Below, piece after piece: positions 17,929 through 27,448 of a DNA stretch of 64,000 nt. Numbering within the stretch: the stretch's first letter is position 1; each line of letters opens with the position of its first letter. Both the position numbers and the translations under genes were made by a program. The notes below the pieces were generated by a model. That model was not told the origin of the DNA, searched no databases, and saw nothing but the letters and a program-made list of their open reading frames with translations. The stretch is from Luteibacter sp. 9135. Lineage in GTDB: Bacteria > Pseudomonadota > Gammaproteobacteria > Xanthomonadales > Rhodanobacteraceae. The stretch lies in assembly GCF_000745005.1 (NCBI RefSeq), contig NZ_JQNB01000001.1, positions 1,601,001 through 1,665,000 on the forward strand. Direction: 5' to 3'.

Positions 17929-20529
17929 ATGCGAATGACTGTGATCCGGGCCGCCGTGGTGTCCACGGCCCTTCTCCTGCTCGCCATGGTGGCGCTCCCC
18001 GCGCACGCTGCTCCGGTCGTCAGTGGCGAGGCCCGCTTCACGGTCCTTACCCCGCGTGTCATCCGTATGGAATACGCACCGTCGACACAGTTCGAGGATC
18101 GTCCGTCGCTGGTGTTCGCCACGCGCGGCAACGGCGCCGACGTGCCCGCCAGTGTGTCCCACGACAACGGCTGGCTGGTCATCCGCACGGCCCTGCTCAC
18201 GCTGCGCTACAAGGAAGGCTCGGGCCCCTTCACGGCCGACAACCTCAGCATCGCCTCGAAGCAGCTGAAGCCTGCCGTGGCATGGCATCCGGGGCTGAAG
18301 GAAGCGCACAACCTCGGCGGCACGGCACGCACGCTGGACCAGGTGGATGGCGACCGTCATGCGTCCGACAACACGCCGCTGGATCTTGGCGACGGCCTGC
18401 TGTCGCGCGATGGCTGGCACCTGGTCGACGACACCGGCAGCTTCGTCTTCGGCAACGAGGCGTTGCCCTGGGTGCATCGTCGCGAGTGCGCCACCTGCAC
18501 CGACTGGACCTTCTTCGGTTACGGCCACGACTACGTGGCGGCGCTGGGCGATTTCGCGCGGGTTGCCGGGCACGAGCCGCTGCCGCCGCGCTATGCCTTC
18601 GGCTACTGGTGGTCGCGCTACTGGAACTACAGCGACAGCGAGGTGCGCGAGGTTGCCGCCGACTTCGCGCGCTACGGCATCCCGCTGGACGTGCTGGTCA
18701 TCGACATGGACTGGCACACCACGCCCGGCCTGTCGTCCAGCGGCACGCAACGCGACATCGCCGGGCAGACGCCGGGCTGGACGGGATTCTCGTGGAACCG
18801 CAGCCTGTTCCCCGACCCGCAGCGCCTGCTGCACTGGCTGGGCGAGCAGGGCCTGAAGGTCACCCTGAACCTGCATCCCGCCTCGGGTGTGTTGCCTCAC
18901 GAGGACGCCTACGCCGCCTTCATGGCGCGGATGAAGGCCGACCCCGCTCATCCGCTGCCGTTCGAGGCGGCCGATGCCGCCTACATGTCGGCCCTGTTCG
19001 ACACCGTGCTCGATCCGCTGCACCGCATGGGCGTGAGCTTCTGGTGGCTGGACTGGCAGCAATGGCGCGAATCCAAGGCCATGCCGGGCCTGAGCAACAC
19101 GTGGTGGCTCAACCATGTGTTCTTCACCCGTATGCAGCAGACCGACAGCAAGCGCGCCTTGATCTACCACCGCTGGGGCGGCCTCGGTAATCATCGTTAC
19201 CAGGTGGGTTTCTCGGGCGATTCGATCATCTCGTGGGCCTCGCTGGCGTTCCAGCCCCGGTTCACCGCGACGGCATCGAACGTGCTGTACGGCTACTGGA
19301 GCCACGACCTCGGCGGCCACACCTTCCGCGACGAAAGCGATCCGGCGACGCGTCGGATCGACCCGGAGCTTTATGTGCGCTGGATGCAGTTCGGTGCCTA
19401 CAGCCCGATCATGCGCACGCACACCACCAAGAACCCGAACCTGCGCAAGGAGCCCTGGCGGTTCGCGCCGGCCGAGTTCGACGCCCTGCGCGAGTCGGTG
19501 CTGACGCGCTACCGCTTGCTGCCCTACACCTACACCATGGCCCGCAAGGCATACGACACTGGTGTCTCGCTGGTCCGGCCGCTGTACTACGCGTGGCCCG
19601 ACGACGATCGCTCCTATCGTAGCGATGGCGAGTACCTGTTCGGCGATGATCTGCTGGTCGATCCGGTCACGGCGGCGGCCGGTGCGGACGGCTTCGCCGT
19701 TCGCGAGACCTGGCTGCCGCGCGGTGCCTGGTTCGATACCGTGCGGGGCCGTTCGTTGCGGGGCGAGCGCACCGTGCAGGGACGCTACCGCCTGGACGAA
19801 ACACCGGTGTTCGCGCGCGCCGGCGCCATCGTTCCCACCAGCGCCGATCCCACGGTGAGCGTGTCCCACGACACCGGCGCACGCACGTTGCGCGTTTACC
19901 CCGGTGGCCAGGCCACGGCCGAGCTGTATGAAGATGCCGGCGACGACGAGGCCTATCGCGCCAGCGCCTTCGCTCGGACGGCGCTGGCGACGGAGAAGCG
20001 ACCCCACGGCGTGCGCCTGCGCATCGCCGCACGTGACGGCAGCTATCCGGGCATGCCCGCGTCGCGTCGCTGGTCGGTCGATTTCGTCGCGGTGGCCATG
20101 CCCTCGCGCGTTACCGTCGACGGCGTGACGCTCACCCGCGCCGACGATGGCGCGCCGGGCACGTGGCGGCTTCGTGGTCGCGACCTCACGTTGCACGTGG
20201 TGCTGCCCGAGCATGCGGCGGCACAGCCGCAGGTGGTCGAGGTGACCTGGCCCGCGGACGCGCCGGATGTGGATGGGCTGGTCGGCCAGATGCGCGACGT
20301 GCGCGAGGCCGTCGCCTGGCTGAAAGGCCACTGGGTCGACTTCGGCGGCCTTCCCGATGAGCTCTCCGCCGCGGCGCAGGCCGACCTGCTGATCGACTAC
20401 CACCCCGACCGGTTCGCGGCGGAGGTGGCGGCCTTCCGCGGGCGGCTGGCGAAAGTGGACGCCACCCTGGAGGCCGCCCATGTAGCGGCCGACCTGCGCG
20501 CCGGCTTCCGCAGCCGTCTCGGTCGCTAG
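17929..20529 (+). CDS. Secreted glycoside hydrolase family 31 protein
   Basis: An 866-residue exported GH31 enzyme with signal peptide (about 1-28, ending AHA). The catalytic barrel spans roughly residues 210-560: LDVLVIDMDWHT, the nucleophile in FWWLDWQQW (Asp375) and the probable acid/base in GFSGDSIISW (Asp431), then YWSHDLGGH. A beta-sandwich typical of GH31 follows. Residues 780-866 form an extra charged tail with helix-forming character. GH31 enzymes cleave alpha-glucosidic or alpha-xylosidic bonds; substrate cannot be fixed from sequence alone. Its stop codon overlaps the stop of the convergent neighbour. Confidence 0.85.
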   Translation: MRMTVIRAAVVSTALLLLAMVALPAHAAPVVSGEARFTVLTPRVIRMEYAPSTQFEDRPSLVFATRGNGADVPASVSHDNGWLVIRTALLTLRYKEGSGPFTADNLSIASKQLKPAVAWHPGLKEAHNLGGTARTLDQVDGDRHASDNTPLDLGDGLLSRDGWHLVDDTGSFVFGNEALPWVHRRECATCTDWTFFGYGHDYVAALGDFARVAGHEPLPPRYAFGYWWSRYWNYSDSEVREVAADFARYGIPLDVLVIDMDWHTTPGLSSSGTQRDIAGQTPGWTGFSWNRSLFPDPQRLLHWLGEQGLKVTLNLHPASGVLPHEDAYAAFMARMKADPAHPLPFEAADAAYMSALFDTVLDPLHRMGVSFWWLDWQQWRESKAMPGLSNTWWLNHVFFTRMQQTDSKRALIYHRWGGLGNHRYQVGFSGDSIISWASLAFQPRFTATASNVLYGYWSHDLGGHTFRDESDPATRRIDPELYVRWMQFGAYSPIMRTHTTKNPNLRKEPWRFAPAEFDALRESVLTRYRLLPYTYTMARKAYDTGVSLVRPLYYAWPDDDRSYRSDGEYLFGDDLLVDPVTAAAGADGFAVRETWLPRGAWFDTVRGRSLRGERTVQGRYRLDETPVFARAGAIVPTSADPTVSVSHDTGARTLRVYPGGQATAELYEDAGDDEAYRASAFARTALATEKRPHGVRLRIAARDGSYPGMPASRRWSVDFVAVAMPSRVTVDGVTLTRADDGAPGTWRLRGRDLTLHVVLPEHAAAQPQVVEVTWPADAPDVDGLVGQMRDVREAVAWLKGHWVDFGGLPDELSAAAQADLLIDYHPDRFAAEVAAFRGRLAKVDATLEAAHVAADLRAGFRSRLGR

Positions 20530-21515
20530 GCGGCCGACGCGGTCAGGCCCAGGTGCAGGCGCACGTCCGCCGCGATCCGGGCGGTTTCCCGCAGCGGTGC
20601 CTGCCGGGCAGGTGTGTCGGCGTCCAGGTCGTGCAACAGGCCGGCCTGCCGCAACCCCGAATGGAACCGGGCCAGCTTCGCGTCCAGTGGCGCCGAGGTG
20701 AACGTGTGCACGGGGGCGCCCGTGGCGCAGGCTTCCGAGAGCATGTTCACCGAATCCGGCGTGACCACCAGGCGATCCGCCCAGGCCAGGATGCCGGGGT
20801 AGGGGTTGGCGCCGTCGTGGTCGCCGGTCCAGACCAGCCCGGGCAGGTCGGCAAAGGCCTCGCGGAGGATCGGCAGCAGCGCGTCGGGCGTGCGTCGCGA
20901 GGCCGCCACCAGCACGCTGCCGCCATCCCGCGCGTGGCGTGCGCGCACGGCGGCCAGGAACGCGTCCACGGCGGTGCGTTCGAAGGGCGCGCCACGCCGG
21001 TGTCCGCCCAGCAGCACGCCCAGGCGCGGGCCCGGCATGTCGGCCAGCCAGGGAAAGGCGTCACGGCCGTCGGCCAGCCAGGCATCGTCGATCGGATGCA
21101 GCGACCCTAGCGGCGCAAGCACGTTGTCGCCCGCCAGGCCATCGTGTGCCGGAGCGATCACCAGGTCCCAGTGGTGCGGGTCCAGCCGCGGGTCGAGCAC
21201 CTGCACGGCCAGCGTGGCCCCCTGCGACCACTGGCGGACTTGCCGTGTCGCCCAGGCGGCGGCGCGGCCGCAGCCGATGACGAGCGGGGGCCACGGCGGC
21301 CGCAGGTGGTGCTCGTGGCGACCGAGCGCCAGCCGGCCGAGTGGCAGCAGGCGTGGCGCGGCCCACGACCAGGGCGCGCGCAGTTCGACGACGATCTCGC
21401 GGATGGAGGGAGTGAGTGCTTCGGCCAGCGCCAGCGCCTGTCGCCGGTTGCCCGCCGCCCCGTCGGTGATCACCCAGCACGGGCCGCGCTCGGCGATTGG
21501 TATCGTTTTTTGCAC
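20526..21515 (-). CDS. ELM1/GtrOC1-family protein (mitochondrial fission ELM1-like)
   Basis: A 329-residue protein of the ELM1 family, which has a glycosyltransferase-B-like appearance: [22 protein letters not shown] at the N terminus, [42 protein letters not shown] and [22 protein letters not shown]. Bacterial members are often near LPS genes, but no enzymatic activity is established for them. The GTG at 21515 is chosen because AAGGAA precedes it; longer in-frame starts would reach into sequence without coding character. It is convergent with the GH31 gene, the two stop codons sharing bases 20527-20528. Confidence 0.78.
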   Translation of the reverse strand: MQKTIPIAERGPCWVITDGAAGNRRQALALAEALTPSIREIVVELRAPWSWAAPRLLPLGRLALGRHEHHLRPPWPPLVIGCGRAAAWATRQVRQWSQGATLAVQVLDPRLDPHHWDLVIAPAHDGLAGDNVLAPLGSLHPIDDAWLADGRDAFPWLADMPGPRLGVLLGGHRRGAPFERTAVDAFLAAVRARHARDGGSVLVAASRRTPDALLPILREAFADLPGLVWTGDHDGANPYPGILAWADRLVVTPDSVNMLSEACATGAPVHTFTSAPLDAKLARFHSGLRQAGLLHDLDADTPARQAPLRETARIAADVRLHLGLTASAA

Positions 21516-21611
21516 ACTTCGTTCCTTGTCCGACGGGCCACACGGGGCGCCGGGGCGCTTACACTGTCGGAATGCCAGAGTTTGGCGTCTCGTCACTGTA
21601 CAAGGATATCC

Positions 21612-22205
21612 ATGAGCGCTCCGCTGTCCGATGCATCGCTGGACCAGTTGTTCCTCACCGCCCGCACCTACAACGCGTGGCTACCTAGGGAAGTGACCGA
21701 CGAACAGCTCCACCGGTTGTACGAGCTGGCGAAGTTCGGTCCCACCGCGGCCAACTCATCGCCCATGCGCATCATGTTCATCAAGTCCGCCGACGCCAAG
21801 GCGCGTCTCAAGCCCTACCTCGCGGAGTCGAACGCCGAGAAATCGATGCAGGCCCCGGTCACCGCCATCGTGGCCACCGATTTCGCGTTCTACGATCAGT
21901 TGCCCAAGCTGTTCCCGCATGCGGATGCCCGCAGCTGGTTCGTCGGCAAGGAAGACATGATCCAGTCCTCGGGCATGCGAAACGGCTCGCTGCAGGGTGC
22001 GTACCTCATCATGGCCGCCCGTGCCCTGGGCCTGGACTGCGGGCCGATGTCCGGGTTCGACCAGGCCGGCGTGGATGCCGAGTTCTTCGCGGGCACCACC
22101 GTCAAGTCCAATTTCCTGGTGAACATCGGCTACGGCGATGCCAGCCAGCACCTGTTCGACCGCCTGCCGCGGCTCAGCTTCGAGGAAGCCGCGCAGATCG
22201 CGTGA
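21612..22205 (+). CDS. Nitroreductase-family protein, malonic semialdehyde reductase-like (RutE)
   Basis: A 197-residue FMN-dependent oxidoreductase. [16 protein letters not shown] is the RutE/HadB-type flavin-binding motif, followed by [28 protein letters not shown]. Family members reduce malonic semialdehyde to 3-hydroxypropionate in pyrimidine breakdown, but no other rut gene is nearby, so the physiological substrate is open; a general housekeeping quinone or nitro reductase is possible. ATG 21612 lies after AAGGA at a suitable distance. Confidence 0.83.
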   Translation: MSAPLSDASLDQLFLTARTYNAWLPREVTDEQLHRLYELAKFGPTAANSSPMRIMFIKSADAKARLKPYLAESNAEKSMQAPVTAIVATDFAFYDQLPKLFPHADARSWFVGKEDMIQSSGMRNGSLQGAYLIMAARALGLDCGPMSGFDQAGVDAEFFAGTTVKSNFLVNIGYGDASQHLFDRLPRLSFEEAAQIA

Positions 22206-22275
22206 TACCCCCTTTCCCGCGGTGACCTTTCGTTCCCGCCGTCCTAGTCGTACCCACACTGCTGGAGAACCACCC

Positions 22276-22866
22276 ATGCGCATGCTCCGTTACGTCGCCC
22301 TCGCCGGCCTGCTCGCCACCGCCGGCACCGCCGTCGCCGCCCCGGTCACCTACAAGCTCGACCCGACCCACACCATGGTCCTGTTCAGCTGGAACCACTT
22401 CGGCTTCTCCAACCCGACCGCCAACCTCGGCCAGGTCGACGGCACGCTGGTGTATGACGAGGCCGCTCCCACCAAGTCCACCGTGGAAGTGACCTTGCCG
22501 CTCTCCGGCCTGGACACGTTCGTGCCCAAGCTCGACGAGCACCTGAAGTCGGCCGACTTCCTCGACGCCGCCAAGTACCCGAACATCACCTTCAAGAGCA
22601 CGAAGGTCGTGTCCGCCGGCAAGGACAAGCTGAAGGTCACCGGCGACCTCACCGCGCACGGCGTAACCAAGCCGGTCACGCTCGACGTCACGCTGAACAA
22701 GGTCGGCCCGCATCCGATGATGAAGGTGCAGTCGGTCGGCTTCGACGCCACCGCCACCATCAAGCGCTCCGACTTCGGCGTCGGCGCGTATGTGCCCAAC
22801 GTGTCGGACGAGATCAAGATCCGCATCACGACCGAAGGCCACGACGCTTCCGCCGAGAAGAAGTAA
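22276..22866 (+). CDS. YceI-family periplasmic lipid-binding protein
   Basis: A 196-residue protein with signal peptide (1-22, ending AVAA) and a lipocalin-like YceI beta-barrel: YKLDPTHTMVLFSWNHFGFSN, HLKSADFLDAAKYPNITFKST, GDLTAHGVTKPVTLDV and RSDFGVGAYVPNVSDEI are all characteristic. YceI proteins bind isoprenoid chains such as polyprenyl compounds. A strong rho-independent terminator follows 30 bases after the stop. GGAG precedes the ATG. Confidence 0.93.
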   Translation: MRMLRYVALAGLLATAGTAVAAPVTYKLDPTHTMVLFSWNHFGFSNPTANLGQVDGTLVYDEAAPTKSTVEVTLPLSGLDTFVPKLDEHLKSADFLDAAKYPNITFKSTKVVSAGKDKLKVTGDLTAHGVTKPVTLDVTLNKVGPHPMMKVQSVGFDATATIKRSDFGVGAYVPNVSDEIKIRITTEGHDASAEKK

Positions 22867-22895
22867 GCCGCGCGGGCCTCGCGGTCCGCGAAAGA

Positions 22896-22928
22896 CCCGC
22901 GCCGGCGACGGCGCGGGTTTTCTTTTTT
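22896..22928 (+). terminator. Rho-independent terminator after yceI
   Basis: Nine-base-pair stem CCCGCGCCG / CGGCGCGGG with a GCGA loop followed by TTTTCTTTTTT. Confidence 0.9.
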
Positions 22929-22975
22929 GTTACCATCGCAGATCCCGGTTCCACCGTTTCGCCCGGAGTTTCCTC

Positions 22976-23182
22976 ATGCGACCCAATCCTGCGGCCGCGC
23001 CGCTCATCCCGGCGAATGCCGAAAACCGCTATGAAGTGACGCGCGCCGACCTGCCGCTGTCCTGTCCCATGCCCGGCATGTACCTGTGGAACTCGCATCC
23101 GCGCGTCTACCTGGCGATCGAGGACGAGGGTGGCACCTCGAAGTGCATGTATTGCGGCGCCAACTACGTCCTGAAGGATTGA
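22976..23182 (+). CDS. Small zinc-ribbon protein (zf-CHCC)
   Basis: A 68-residue protein with the CHCC pattern of the NDUFS6-like zinc finger family: Cys30 in LSCPMPG, His41 in NSHPRVYL, then Cys57 and Cys60 in KCMYCGANY. Bacterial members are small stand-alone proteins of unknown function; a role in complex I is known only for mitochondrial relatives. ATG 22976 follows CGGAG. It lies upstream of the LPS glycosyltransferase cluster but is likely a separate unit. Confidence 0.85.
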   Translation: MRPNPAAAPLIPANAENRYEVTRADLPLSCPMPGMYLWNSHPRVYLAIEDEGGTSKCMYCGANYVLKD

Positions 23183-23243
23183 ACGCGCCCTTGCGGGCAC
23201 GTTTCGTGCTTCGCCTGCGTCACCACTCTCAACGGACCCACCC

Positions 23244-24383
23244 ATGGCCACCGTCGCCCCGCTCCGGACGATGACCGTCGTGCAGCTGATCCCCTCGCTC
23301 CATTCGGGCGGGGCGGAGCGCTCGACGCTCGAAATCGCCCGTGCCCTGGTGGCGGCGGGACATCGCTCGGTGGTGGTGTCGGCCGGCGGTCGCCTGGTCG
23401 CCCAGCTGGAGGCCGAGGGTAGCGAGCACGTCACGCTCCCGATCGGCCGCAAGTCCCTGGCCACCCTGCTCACCGTCGGCGCCTTGCGCCGCGTGCTGCG
23501 CCGGGTCCAGCCCGACATCGTCCATGCACGGTCGCGACTGCCGGCCTGGATCGGCTGGTGGGCGATGCGCGGCGTGAAACCCCGCCCGCACTTCGTCACC
23601 ACGGTGCACGGACTCAACAGCCCCAGCCGCTACAGCGCCGTGCTGCTGCGCGGCGAGCGCGTCATCGTGGTCTCGCAGACCCTGCGCGACTACGTGCTGC
23701 GCCATTACCCGAACGATATCGACACCGCCCGCATCTCGGTCATCCCGCGCGGCATCGACACCGAGGCGTTCCCTTACGGCTACCGCCCCGACGACAGTTG
23801 GCAGCGCGCGTTCCACGAGCAATACCCCCAACTGGCCGGTGCGCCGCTGCTGACCCTGCCGGGTCGCGGTACGCGCCTGAAAGGCCATGCGGACGCGATC
23901 GAGCTGGTGGCCGATCTCCAGCAGCGCGCCATCGACGTGCGCCTGCTCCTGCTGGGCGCCGACGAGCCAGGGCGCGAAGCCTACGTGGCCGAACTGCGCC
24001 AACTGATCCATGCGCGTGGGCTCGACGACCGCGTGGTCATCTCGCCCGCGCGTGCCGACGTGCGCGACGTCTACGCGCTGTCCGATCTGGTGCTGCAACT
24101 GTCTGTACGCCCTGAGTCGTTCGGCCGCACGGTGGTCGAGGCACTGGCCCTGTGCCGCCCGGTCCTGGGCTATGCCCACGGTGGCGTGGGCGAGTTGCTG
24201 GCAGAGCTCTATCCGGCCGGTCGCGTGCCGCCCGGCGACCGCGAGCGCCTGGTCGAGCGTGCCGCGGAACTCCTGCGCTTCGCCCCGCCCATCCCGCCGC
24301 CGCGAAGCTATCGCCTGGTCGACATGCAGTCGGCCACGCTGGCGCTGTACGCGGAAGTGGTCGAAGGCGCGCCGGTCGCGTGA
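23244..24383 (+). CDS. Glycosyltransferase family 4 (LPS core type)
   Basis: A 379-residue GT-B enzyme. The N-terminal acceptor domain starts MTVVQLIPSLHSGGAERSTLEIARAL, a common GT4 beginning; the C-terminal donor domain contains LPGRGTRLKGHADAIELV, LLLLGADEPGREAYV and RPESFGRTVVEALALCRPVLGY with the E-x7-E type nucleotide-sugar motif. It should add a sugar to the LPS core, judging from the following ligase-type and GT2 genes. It overlaps the next gene by four bases (GTGA). Confidence 0.85.
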   Translation: MATVAPLRTMTVVQLIPSLHSGGAERSTLEIARALVAAGHRSVVVSAGGRLVAQLEAEGSEHVTLPIGRKSLATLLTVGALRRVLRRVQPDIVHARSRLPAWIGWWAMRGVKPRPHFVTTVHGLNSPSRYSAVLLRGERVIVVSQTLRDYVLRHYPNDIDTARISVIPRGIDTEAFPYGYRPDDSWQRAFHEQYPQLAGAPLLTLPGRGTRLKGHADAIELVADLQQRAIDVRLLLLGADEPGREAYVAELRQLIHARGLDDRVVISPARADVRDVYALSDLVLQLSVRPESFGRTVVEALALCRPVLGYAHGGVGELLAELYPAGRVPPGDRERLVERAAELLRFAPPIPPPRSYRLVDMQSATLALYAEVVEGAPVA

Positions 24384-25669
24384 GCGCGTCACGGCCCGGC
24401 GCCCTGCTGAAAGCGGGACTGGCGTCGCCGCTGCTGCCCGTGTGGCTGATTCCCGCGTTGCTGCCGTTCGGCCGCAGCGCGGAGCTGGGTGTGTTCCTCG
24501 CCCTGATCGGCACGATCCTGCTGCTGGTGCGCGAACCGCAGGCCCTGCGGCACCATCCCGGCGCACGGCTTTTCCTCTGGCTGTTCGCCGCCTACGCGGG
24601 CGCGGCGCTGGTCTCGGCGATCGACGCCGTCGCGCCCGGCAAGACCTGGGGCACCGTGGCCGGCATCCTGCGCTTCGTGCCGCTGGGCATCTATACCTGT
24701 TTCGCCATGCGCCGGCCGGGCAAGGTGCGGGCCCTGTGGTTCGCTACAGCGGTCGTCGTGGCGGTGTGGGTGGTCGATGCCTGGGTGCAGGCGATCACCG
24801 GCTACGGCCTGGCCGGGGCGTCGCATCCGGAACGGCTGTCCGGCATCTTCGGTGCCTACAACCTGAAACTCGGCCCCGCGGTGTCCGCCCTGGCGCCCTT
24901 CCTGTTGTGGGCCGCGCGTGAGCGCTGGGGCCGACGTGGCCTGCTGGCGACCTTCCTGCTGGCGATGGGGCCGGTGCTCCTGTCCGGATCGCGGGCCTCC
25001 TGGGTCTGTTACGCGCTGGTCGCGCTGGCCTTCCTCTGGCGCGAGGCAGGCAGCTTCCGCCGGTTTGCCGTGGCCTGCCTCGGCATGGGCGTGGTCGTGG
25101 CCCTGGTGGGCATGCTGGCTTGGCAGGTGTCGCCGCGGTTCCGTGACCGCATGGCGCACACGTTGCCGGCCCTGACCGGTACGGAGGCGGGGGTGGACAC
25201 CGCGCTGACCGGTCGCCTGGATATCTGGACCACCTCGTTGCGCCTCTATGTGGCGCACCCGATCAACGGCGTCGGCGTGCGCGGCTTCCGCGTGGCCTAT
25301 CCATCCGTCGCCACGCCCGGCGACCATTTCCTGACCACCGAGAAATGTGGGGAAGGCGAGGGCGCCTGCCATCCGCACCAGGTGATGCTGGAAGCCGCGA
25401 CGGAAACCGGCACCCTCGGCCTGCTGGCCTGGCTGGCCGCCACCGTGCTGGCGGTACGCACCTGGTGGCGCGCGGGTCCGGTGGCGCGTGCACGAGCCTT
25501 CCCCGCTACCGTCGCGCTGTTTGCGATCTTCTTTCCGCTCAATACGCACATGGCCTTCTATTCGGCGTGGTGGGGGCTGTTCACCGCGTGGCTGTTCGCG
25601 GTGTGGTGCGCGGCGCTGTTCGCCGACCTGCCCGACGTGACCGACGAGGTGCCTCGCCGTGGCGCGTGA
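24380..25669 (+). CDS. O-antigen ligase-family membrane protein (Wzy_C domain)
   Basis: A 429-residue polytopic protein with about ten transmembrane segments and a large periplasmic loop around residues 250-350. The loop region holds LTGRLDIWTTSLRLYVAHPINGVGVRGFR and HPHQVMLEAATETG, typical of O-antigen ligases and polymerases (Wzy_C). In this context WaaL-type ligation of polysaccharide to lipid A-core is most likely; polymerase activity cannot be excluded. The GTG at 24380 overlaps the previous stop codon, indicating coupling. Confidence 0.8.
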   Translation: MSASRPGALLKAGLASPLLPVWLIPALLPFGRSAELGVFLALIGTILLLVREPQALRHHPGARLFLWLFAAYAGAALVSAIDAVAPGKTWGTVAGILRFVPLGIYTCFAMRRPGKVRALWFATAVVVAVWVVDAWVQAITGYGLAGASHPERLSGIFGAYNLKLGPAVSALAPFLLWAARERWGRRGLLATFLLAMGPVLLSGSRASWVCYALVALAFLWREAGSFRRFAVACLGMGVVVALVGMLAWQVSPRFRDRMAHTLPALTGTEAGVDTALTGRLDIWTTSLRLYVAHPINGVGVRGFRVAYPSVATPGDHFLTTEKCGEGEGACHPHQVMLEAATETGTLGLLAWLAATVLAVRTWWRAGPVARARAFPATVALFAIFFPLNTHMAFYSAWWGLFTAWLFAVWCAALFADLPDVTDEVPRRGA

Positions 25670-26456
25670 GCCGCTATCCGTGGTGGTCACCACGTTCGAC
25701 AACGCGGAGACGATCGGCGCCTGCCTGGCGTCCGTGCGTTTCGCCGACGACGTCCTGCTGCTGGATTCCGGCTCCACCGACGCGACGGTCGCCATCGCCC
25801 TGTCGCATGGCGCGCGCGTGCACGTACAGCCGTTCGCGGGCTACAGCGCGCAGAAGCAGGCGGCCATCGACCTGGCCGCGCATCGCTGGGTGCTCCTGCT
25901 CGACTCCGACGAAGCCCTGCCGGCGCTGGCCGCCGAGCGCATCCAGGCGGCCTTGGTCGCGCCGGACGTGGCCGGCTTCGAACTGCTTCGCCGCGAATGG
26001 GTGTTCTGGCGCTGGCAACCCGACCGCGCACGCCTGAATCACTACGTGCGCCTGTTCGATCGCACGCGCGCCGCGATGAGCGGCCACGAAGTACATGAGA
26101 GCGTGCGCGTCGACGGGCCGGTGCGGCGCCTGGATGCCATCATCGACCACTACGGCGAGCGCGACATCGGCGGCCGCGTGGACAAGGCCAACCGGTATTC
26201 GTCGTTGCAGGTACGCGACCGGCTGACGCGTCAGCCACGGCTCCTGCGCCTGCGCATGGTGGTGTACCCGAGCATCGCGTTCGCGCGGTACTACCTCTGG
26301 CGGGGGCACTGGCGGGGCGGCTGGGCCGGCTTCGTCGCGGCCCGCGTGCACGCGTTCTACGCGTTCCTGAAATACGCCAAGCTATACGAACGACGCATGT
26401 CAGGCGGCCAGCGGCATGGCCACGGCGCGTTCGAAACCGAACGCCGCGACAACTAG
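25659..26456 (+). CDS. Glycosyltransferase family 2 (WaaE/KdtX-like)
   Basis: A 265-residue GT-A enzyme. LSVVVTTFDNAETIGACL, LLLDSGSTDATVAIA and LLLDSDEALP (DxD) form the nucleotide-binding core; GHEVHESVRVDGPVRRLDAIIDHY and the basic, hydrophobic C-terminal part match WaaE/KdtX-type LPS core glucosyltransferases. It starts with GTG inside the upstream ligase gene (11-base overlap). Its last 57 bases overlap the 3' end of the convergent DUF535 gene, and the last 15 or so codons look like a poorly conserved tail. Confidence 0.85.
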   Translation: MAREPLSVVVTTFDNAETIGACLASVRFADDVLLLDSGSTDATVAIALSHGARVHVQPFAGYSAQKQAAIDLAAHRWVLLLDSDEALPALAAERIQAALVAPDVAGFELLRREWVFWRWQPDRARLNHYVRLFDRTRAAMSGHEVHESVRVDGPVRRLDAIIDHYGERDIGGRVDKANRYSSLQVRDRLTRQPRLLRLRMVVYPSIAFARYYLWRGHWRGGWAGFVAARVHAFYAFLKYAKLYERRMSGGQRHGHGAFETERRDN

Positions 26457-27317
26457 TTCGCAGGCCTCGCGCCGCAGGGCCTCGCGACGGCGGAACTCGC
26501 TGCGCCGCTTGCTTTCCACTTCGGTCTCGCAACGCACCGGCTCGTGCGGCGCCATGGCGTAGAAGCCGTCGGCGGTTTCGGTACCGCCGGACTCGCGCCA
26601 GAAGCCGTTGTAGTCGGCCTTGACCTTATCCGCGATGCCGGCGAACACATGCGACTCGTTGGAGATGCCCAGCACGCGCTCCACCTCGAATGCCTCGGCC
26701 AGCGCGCGGATCAGCGAGAGCAGCAGGTTCTTCGGGCGCAGGCCGTGGCACTGGCGGGTCAGTTCGCGCACGGCTTCCAGCCCGGCGTGGTTGGGCGCGC
26801 CCTGCAGGCAGCCGATCGCGATGGCCTTGCCGTCGTCCATGAACGAGAAGGCGGCATAGGACAGCTGCATGCCCTGGTGGTCCACCAGCGACAGGGTCAT
26901 CTCGCCTTCCCGCGCGCGGCGGTAGGGCGCCTTCAGCACCAGCGAGAGCGGCTCGCCGTTGCGCAGCATGACCTTGCCCAGCAGCACCGTGCGCTCGCGG
27001 TAGAGCATGTGGAAGAGCGGGCGCGGGAAATGCGTCAGCGCGAACTCGTAGTGCCCGCGCAACACGTCCATGCGCTTCTGCCACGACCACGCCTTGTGGA
27101 TGTAGCGGTGCTGGTATCGCTCGGTGAGGATTGTGTCGACCGACGAGACGCCCGCCATGGGCGGCGTCTCCAGGAAGGCCAGCCACGCATCGTGCCGGCG
27201 CCAGCGCGTGAGGCTGCGTCCCAGGTAGTTGATCACGGCATTCACGACGTGCGAGCGCTTGCGGTGCCAGGCACCACGACCACGTAAGGAGCGCGCGAAG
27301 CGAAAGATCGACTGCAT
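26400..27317 (-). CDS. DUF535 (VirK/YbjX) family protein
   Basis: A 305-residue protein matching the VirK/YbjX family: FPRPLFHMLYRERTVLLGKV, SLVDHQGMQLSYAAFSF, IAIGCLQGAPNHAGLEAVRELTR-type sequence, LRPKNLLLSLIRALAEAF and NESHVFAG. Enterobacterial relatives influence resistance to membrane-active peptides and LPS-related properties; the biochemical function is unknown. ATG 27317 is used, with a TTG seven codons upstream as alternative. The gene is convergent with the GT2 gene and overlaps it by 57 bases; it shares the LPS neighbourhood. Confidence 0.8.
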   Translation of the reverse strand: MQSIFRFARSLRGRGAWHRKRSHVVNAVINYLGRSLTRWRRHDAWLAFLETPPMAGVSSVDTILTERYQHRYIHKAWSWQKRMDVLRGHYEFALTHFPRPLFHMLYRERTVLLGKVMLRNGEPLSLVLKAPYRRAREGEMTLSLVDHQGMQLSYAAFSFMDDGKAIAIGCLQGAPNHAGLEAVRELTRQCHGLRPKNLLLSLIRALAEAFEVERVLGISNESHVFAGIADKVKADYNGFWRESGGTETADGFYAMAPHEPVRCETEVESKRRSEFRRREALRREACELVVAAFGFERAVAMPLAA

Positions 27318-27448
27318 GGTTAAAAGGTCCGTCTCCAAAGGGTACGACGGACGTTTTACGCGCGTGTTTTTTCGCGAGGCTTTCGTTCTTTACGACGAAA
27401 TCCGAGGGCCGTGTAGGCGTTACTCCTTACGAAAGCCCGGCGAAAGTC